From an uncultured Clostridiaceae bacterium (GTDB taxonomy: Bacteria > Bacillota > Clostridia > TANB77 > CAG-465), in contig CANCXL010000013.1 of assembly GCA_947381905.1 (NCBI GenBank), forward strand, positions 1 through 45,714: 45,714 bases of DNA, in the 5' to 3' direction. The notes beneath the pieces are model-generated. The model searched no databases, had not been told where the DNA came from, and was given only the letters and a program-made list of their open reading frames with translations. Positions 44,038-45,714 of this stretch are shown piece by piece (position 1 is the first letter of the stretch; each line of letters starts with the position of its first letter). A program made the position numbers and the translations under genes.

Positions 44038-44664
44038 ATGGTTAAAGAAATTTACGGAACAAAAGTTGGTATGACTCAAATTTTTGATGAAAATGGAGTA
44101 GCTATACCAGTTACAGCTATCGAAGCTAAACCTTTAACAGTAGTTGCTAAAAAAACTGCAGATAAAGATGGATACAATGCAATTGTAGTTAGCTTTGGAG
44201 ATGTTAAAGAAAAAAATGCAAACAAACCTCACAAAGGAATATTTGCAAAAGCAGGTGTTGAAATTCAAAAATACCTAAGAGAAATTAAAGTTGAAAATGT
44301 AGATGAATATGAAATTGGAAGCAAAATCACTGTTGATGCTTTTACAACTGAAGACAATGTAGATGTACAAGGAACTTCAAAAGGTAAAGGATTCCAAGGT
44401 GTTATCAAGAGACATGGACAACACAGAGGACCTATGGGACATGGTTCTATGTATCACAGAAGACCAGGTTCAATGGGATCTACAACAACTCCAGGTAGAG
44501 TATTTAAAGGTAAAAAATTACCAGGACACATGGGAAGTAAAACTTCTACAATTTTAAACTTAGAAGTTGTTAAAGTTGACGCTGACAAAAATGTTATTTT
44601 AGTAAAAGGTTCTATTCCAGGAGCTAAAAAAGCTGTTGTTAGAGTAAGAAAAAGTGTAAAGTAG
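44038..44664 (+). CDS. rplC: 50S ribosomal protein L3
   Basis: Early assembly protein near the peptidyl transferase centre. 208 aa, with [18 protein letters not shown] at the N-terminus, [12 protein letters not shown], and the central loop [18 protein letters not shown] with [21 protein letters not shown] precedes the ATG. rplD follows after 19 nt. Confidence 0.98.
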   Translation: MVKEIYGTKVGMTQIFDENGVAIPVTAIEAKPLTVVAKKTADKDGYNAIVVSFGDVKEKNANKPHKGIFAKAGVEIQKYLREIKVENVDEYEIGSKITVDAFTTEDNVDVQGTSKGKGFQGVIKRHGQHRGPMGHGSMYHRRPGSMGSTTTPGRVFKGKKLPGHMGSKTSTILNLEVVKVDADKNVILVKGSIPGAKKAVVRVRKSVK

Positions 44665-44683
44665 TAGGAAGGAGGAGAAATAA

Positions 44684-45304
44684 ATGCTAAAAGTTGACGT
44701 TTTAAATATGGATGGTAAAAAAGTAGAAGACATCGAGTTAAACGAAAATGTATTTGGTATTGAAGTAAATGAAGTTGCTGTACATGCTGCACTTGTAAAC
44801 TTCCAAGCTAACCAAAGACAAGGAACTCAATCTACTAAAACAAGATCTGAAGTAAGTGGTGGCGGAAGAAAGCCATGGAAACAAAAAGGAACTGGTAGAG
44901 CTAGACAAGGATCTATAAGAGCTCCACAATGGATTAAAGGTGGTATTGCTTTAGGACCAAAACCTAGATCATACAGATATACAATTCCTAAGAAAGTTAA
45001 ACAACTTGCATTCAAATCTGTACTTACTTCTAAAGTACAAGAAGGAAAACTAGTTGTAGTTGATAAAATAGAACTTAACGAAATTAAAACAAAAAATATG
45101 GTTAATGTTCTTACAAATCTAAAAGTAAACAATGCATTAGTTATGCTTGATGAAAAGAACTTAAATGTTCAAGCATCAGCTAGAAACATTGAAAATGTAA
45201 AAACTACTTTAGTAAACACTATGAATATATTTGATTTATTAAAATATGATTCATTAGTAGTAACTAAAGATGCTGTTAAGAAATTAGAGGAGGTGTACGC
45301 ATAA
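44684..45304 (+). CDS. rplD: 50S ribosomal protein L4
   Basis: Lines the exit tunnel; in E. coli it also autoregulates the S10 operon. 206 aa. The tunnel loop RSEVSGGGRKPWKQKGTGRA and RQGSIRAPQWIKGG are intact, so no macrolide-resistance-type change is evident there. GGAGGAG precedes the ATG. Its stop overlaps the start of rplW by 1 nt (TAATG). Confidence 0.98.
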   Translation: MLKVDVLNMDGKKVEDIELNENVFGIEVNEVAVHAALVNFQANQRQGTQSTKTRSEVSGGGRKPWKQKGTGRARQGSIRAPQWIKGGIALGPKPRSYRYTIPKKVKQLAFKSVLTSKVQEGKLVVVDKIELNEIKTKNMVNVLTNLKVNNALVMLDEKNLNVQASARNIENVKTTLVNTMNIFDLLKYDSLVVTKDAVKKLEEVYA

Positions 45305-45666
45305 TGAGACACGCAGAAGACGTTATAATTAAACCTATAATGACTGAAAAAAGTTATAGTGAAATTGCAAACGGAAAATATACTTTTGAAGTTGCTTTAA
45401 ATTCTTCAAAAGTTGAAATAAAAAATGCAGTTGAAGAACTATTCGGAGTTAAAGTATTAAAAGTAAATACTTTAAGATATGACGGAAAAGCTAAAAGAGT
45501 TGGAGTACACCAAGGGGTAACTAAAGCTTGGAAAAAAGCTATAGTAAGTATTGATACTAACCCAGCAGATGTTAAATATCTTGCAAAAGGTGGAAAAGAA
45601 ACTAAAGTTAACAAAAAATACAAAACTGAAATCGAAGAAATTAGTTCAGCATTTGGAAATAACTAG
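45304..45666 (+). CDS. rplW: 50S ribosomal protein L23
   Basis: Tunnel-exit protein that docks trigger factor and SRP. 120 aa, slightly long owing to a C-terminal extension after the usual core (EDVIIKPIMTEKSYSEIANG, TFEVALNSSKVEIKNAVE). GAGGAGGTG within rplD serves as its ribosome site. Confidence 0.97.
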   Translation: MRHAEDVIIKPIMTEKSYSEIANGKYTFEVALNSSKVEIKNAVEELFGVKVLKVNTLRYDGKAKRVGVHQGVTKAWKKAIVSIDTNPADVKYLAKGGKETKVNKKYKTEIEEISSAFGNN

Positions 45667-45679
45667 GAGGGAATAAAAA

Positions 45680-45714
45680 ATGGGAATAAAATCATTTAAA
45701 CCTGTTACTCCATC
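45680..45714 (+). CDS. rplB: 50S ribosomal protein L2 (5' end only)
   Basis: Cut by the window edge after 11 complete codons. The start MGIKSFKPVTP matches L2, the next gene in the S10 operon. AGGAGGGA lies 8-9 nt before the ATG. Confidence 0.93.
   Translation, partial: MGIKSFKPVTP

Overview
The window is low-GC, AT-rich DNA (roughly 30% GC by eye). It has strong purine-rich Shine-Dalgarno sites, heavy AGA use for arginine, consensus SigA-type promoters and short T-tailed intrinsic terminators. Gene content (divIVA, sepF, mecA, yabG, split transketolase, FtsEX with PcsB-like hydrolases, C+ type S18) points to a spore-forming member of the Clostridia (Bacillota), probably anaerobic. I see no rRNA, tRNA, insertion sequence, phage module or CRISPR array. 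This is a chromosomal housekeeping region whose novelty lies in unknown genes, RNA leaders and unusual linkages.

Layout. (1) 1-1753: short single-gene units: a 51-aa protein, a SAK-type HAD protein, an unknown 165-aa protein with a perfect consensus promoter and structured leader, and a small membrane protein. (2) 1798-8867: ruvA (without ruvB), then cell-envelope and division genes ftsE-ftsX, two tandem PcsB/CwlO-like M23 hydrolases, sepF and divIVA, then prfA. (3) 9168-24962: rpoB-rpoC and the str genes rpsL-rpsG-fusA-tuf, separated by two cell-surface genes (a transglutaminase-like protein and a large von Willebrand A protein). (4) 25208-30825: acpP, then an apparent seven-gene unit rnc - radical SAM - Alg14-like/Alg13-like glycosyltransferase pair - transketolase N - unknown coiled-coil protein - transketolase C. 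(5) 31033-35458: rarA, a membrane-anchored predicted beta-propeller protein, cvpA, comEA and an unrecognised gene without a Shine-Dalgarno site. (6) 35488-37493, minus strand: an HD-GYP protein whose receiver domain lacks the phospho-acceptor Asp, and mecA. (7) 37706-40186: rpsF-ssb-rpsR, an unknown two-TM protein, and the spore-coat protease gene yabG with a SigK-like promoter. (8) 40229-43140, minus strand: rpsT, folC, a P-loop nucleotide kinase and a divergent ThyX-like protein. (9) 43355-45714: the start of the S10 operon (rpsJ, rplC, rplD, rplW, beginning of rplB), with a long leader that could form an attenuator and a structured spacer between rpsJ and rplC.

Functional themes: transcription and translation (RpoB, RpoC, RF1, EF-G, EF-Tu, nine ribosomal proteins plus the start of L2), division and peptidoglycan remodelling (FtsEX and two candidate partner hydrolases, SepF, DivIVA), DNA metabolism (RuvA, RarA, SSB, ComEA, a divergent ThyX-like protein with a nucleotide kinase, FolC), and regulation by proteolysis or second messengers (MecA, HD-GYP). 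I found no clear new defence or mobile system. The leads most worth testing are the RNA leaders upstream of rpsJ and of the gene at 942, the orphan plus-strand promoter at 36611, the divergent ThyX/kinase pair, the pseudo-receiver HD-GYP protein, and the unknown gene between the two transketolase halves. All base pairing was read by eye; no folding or database search was run.
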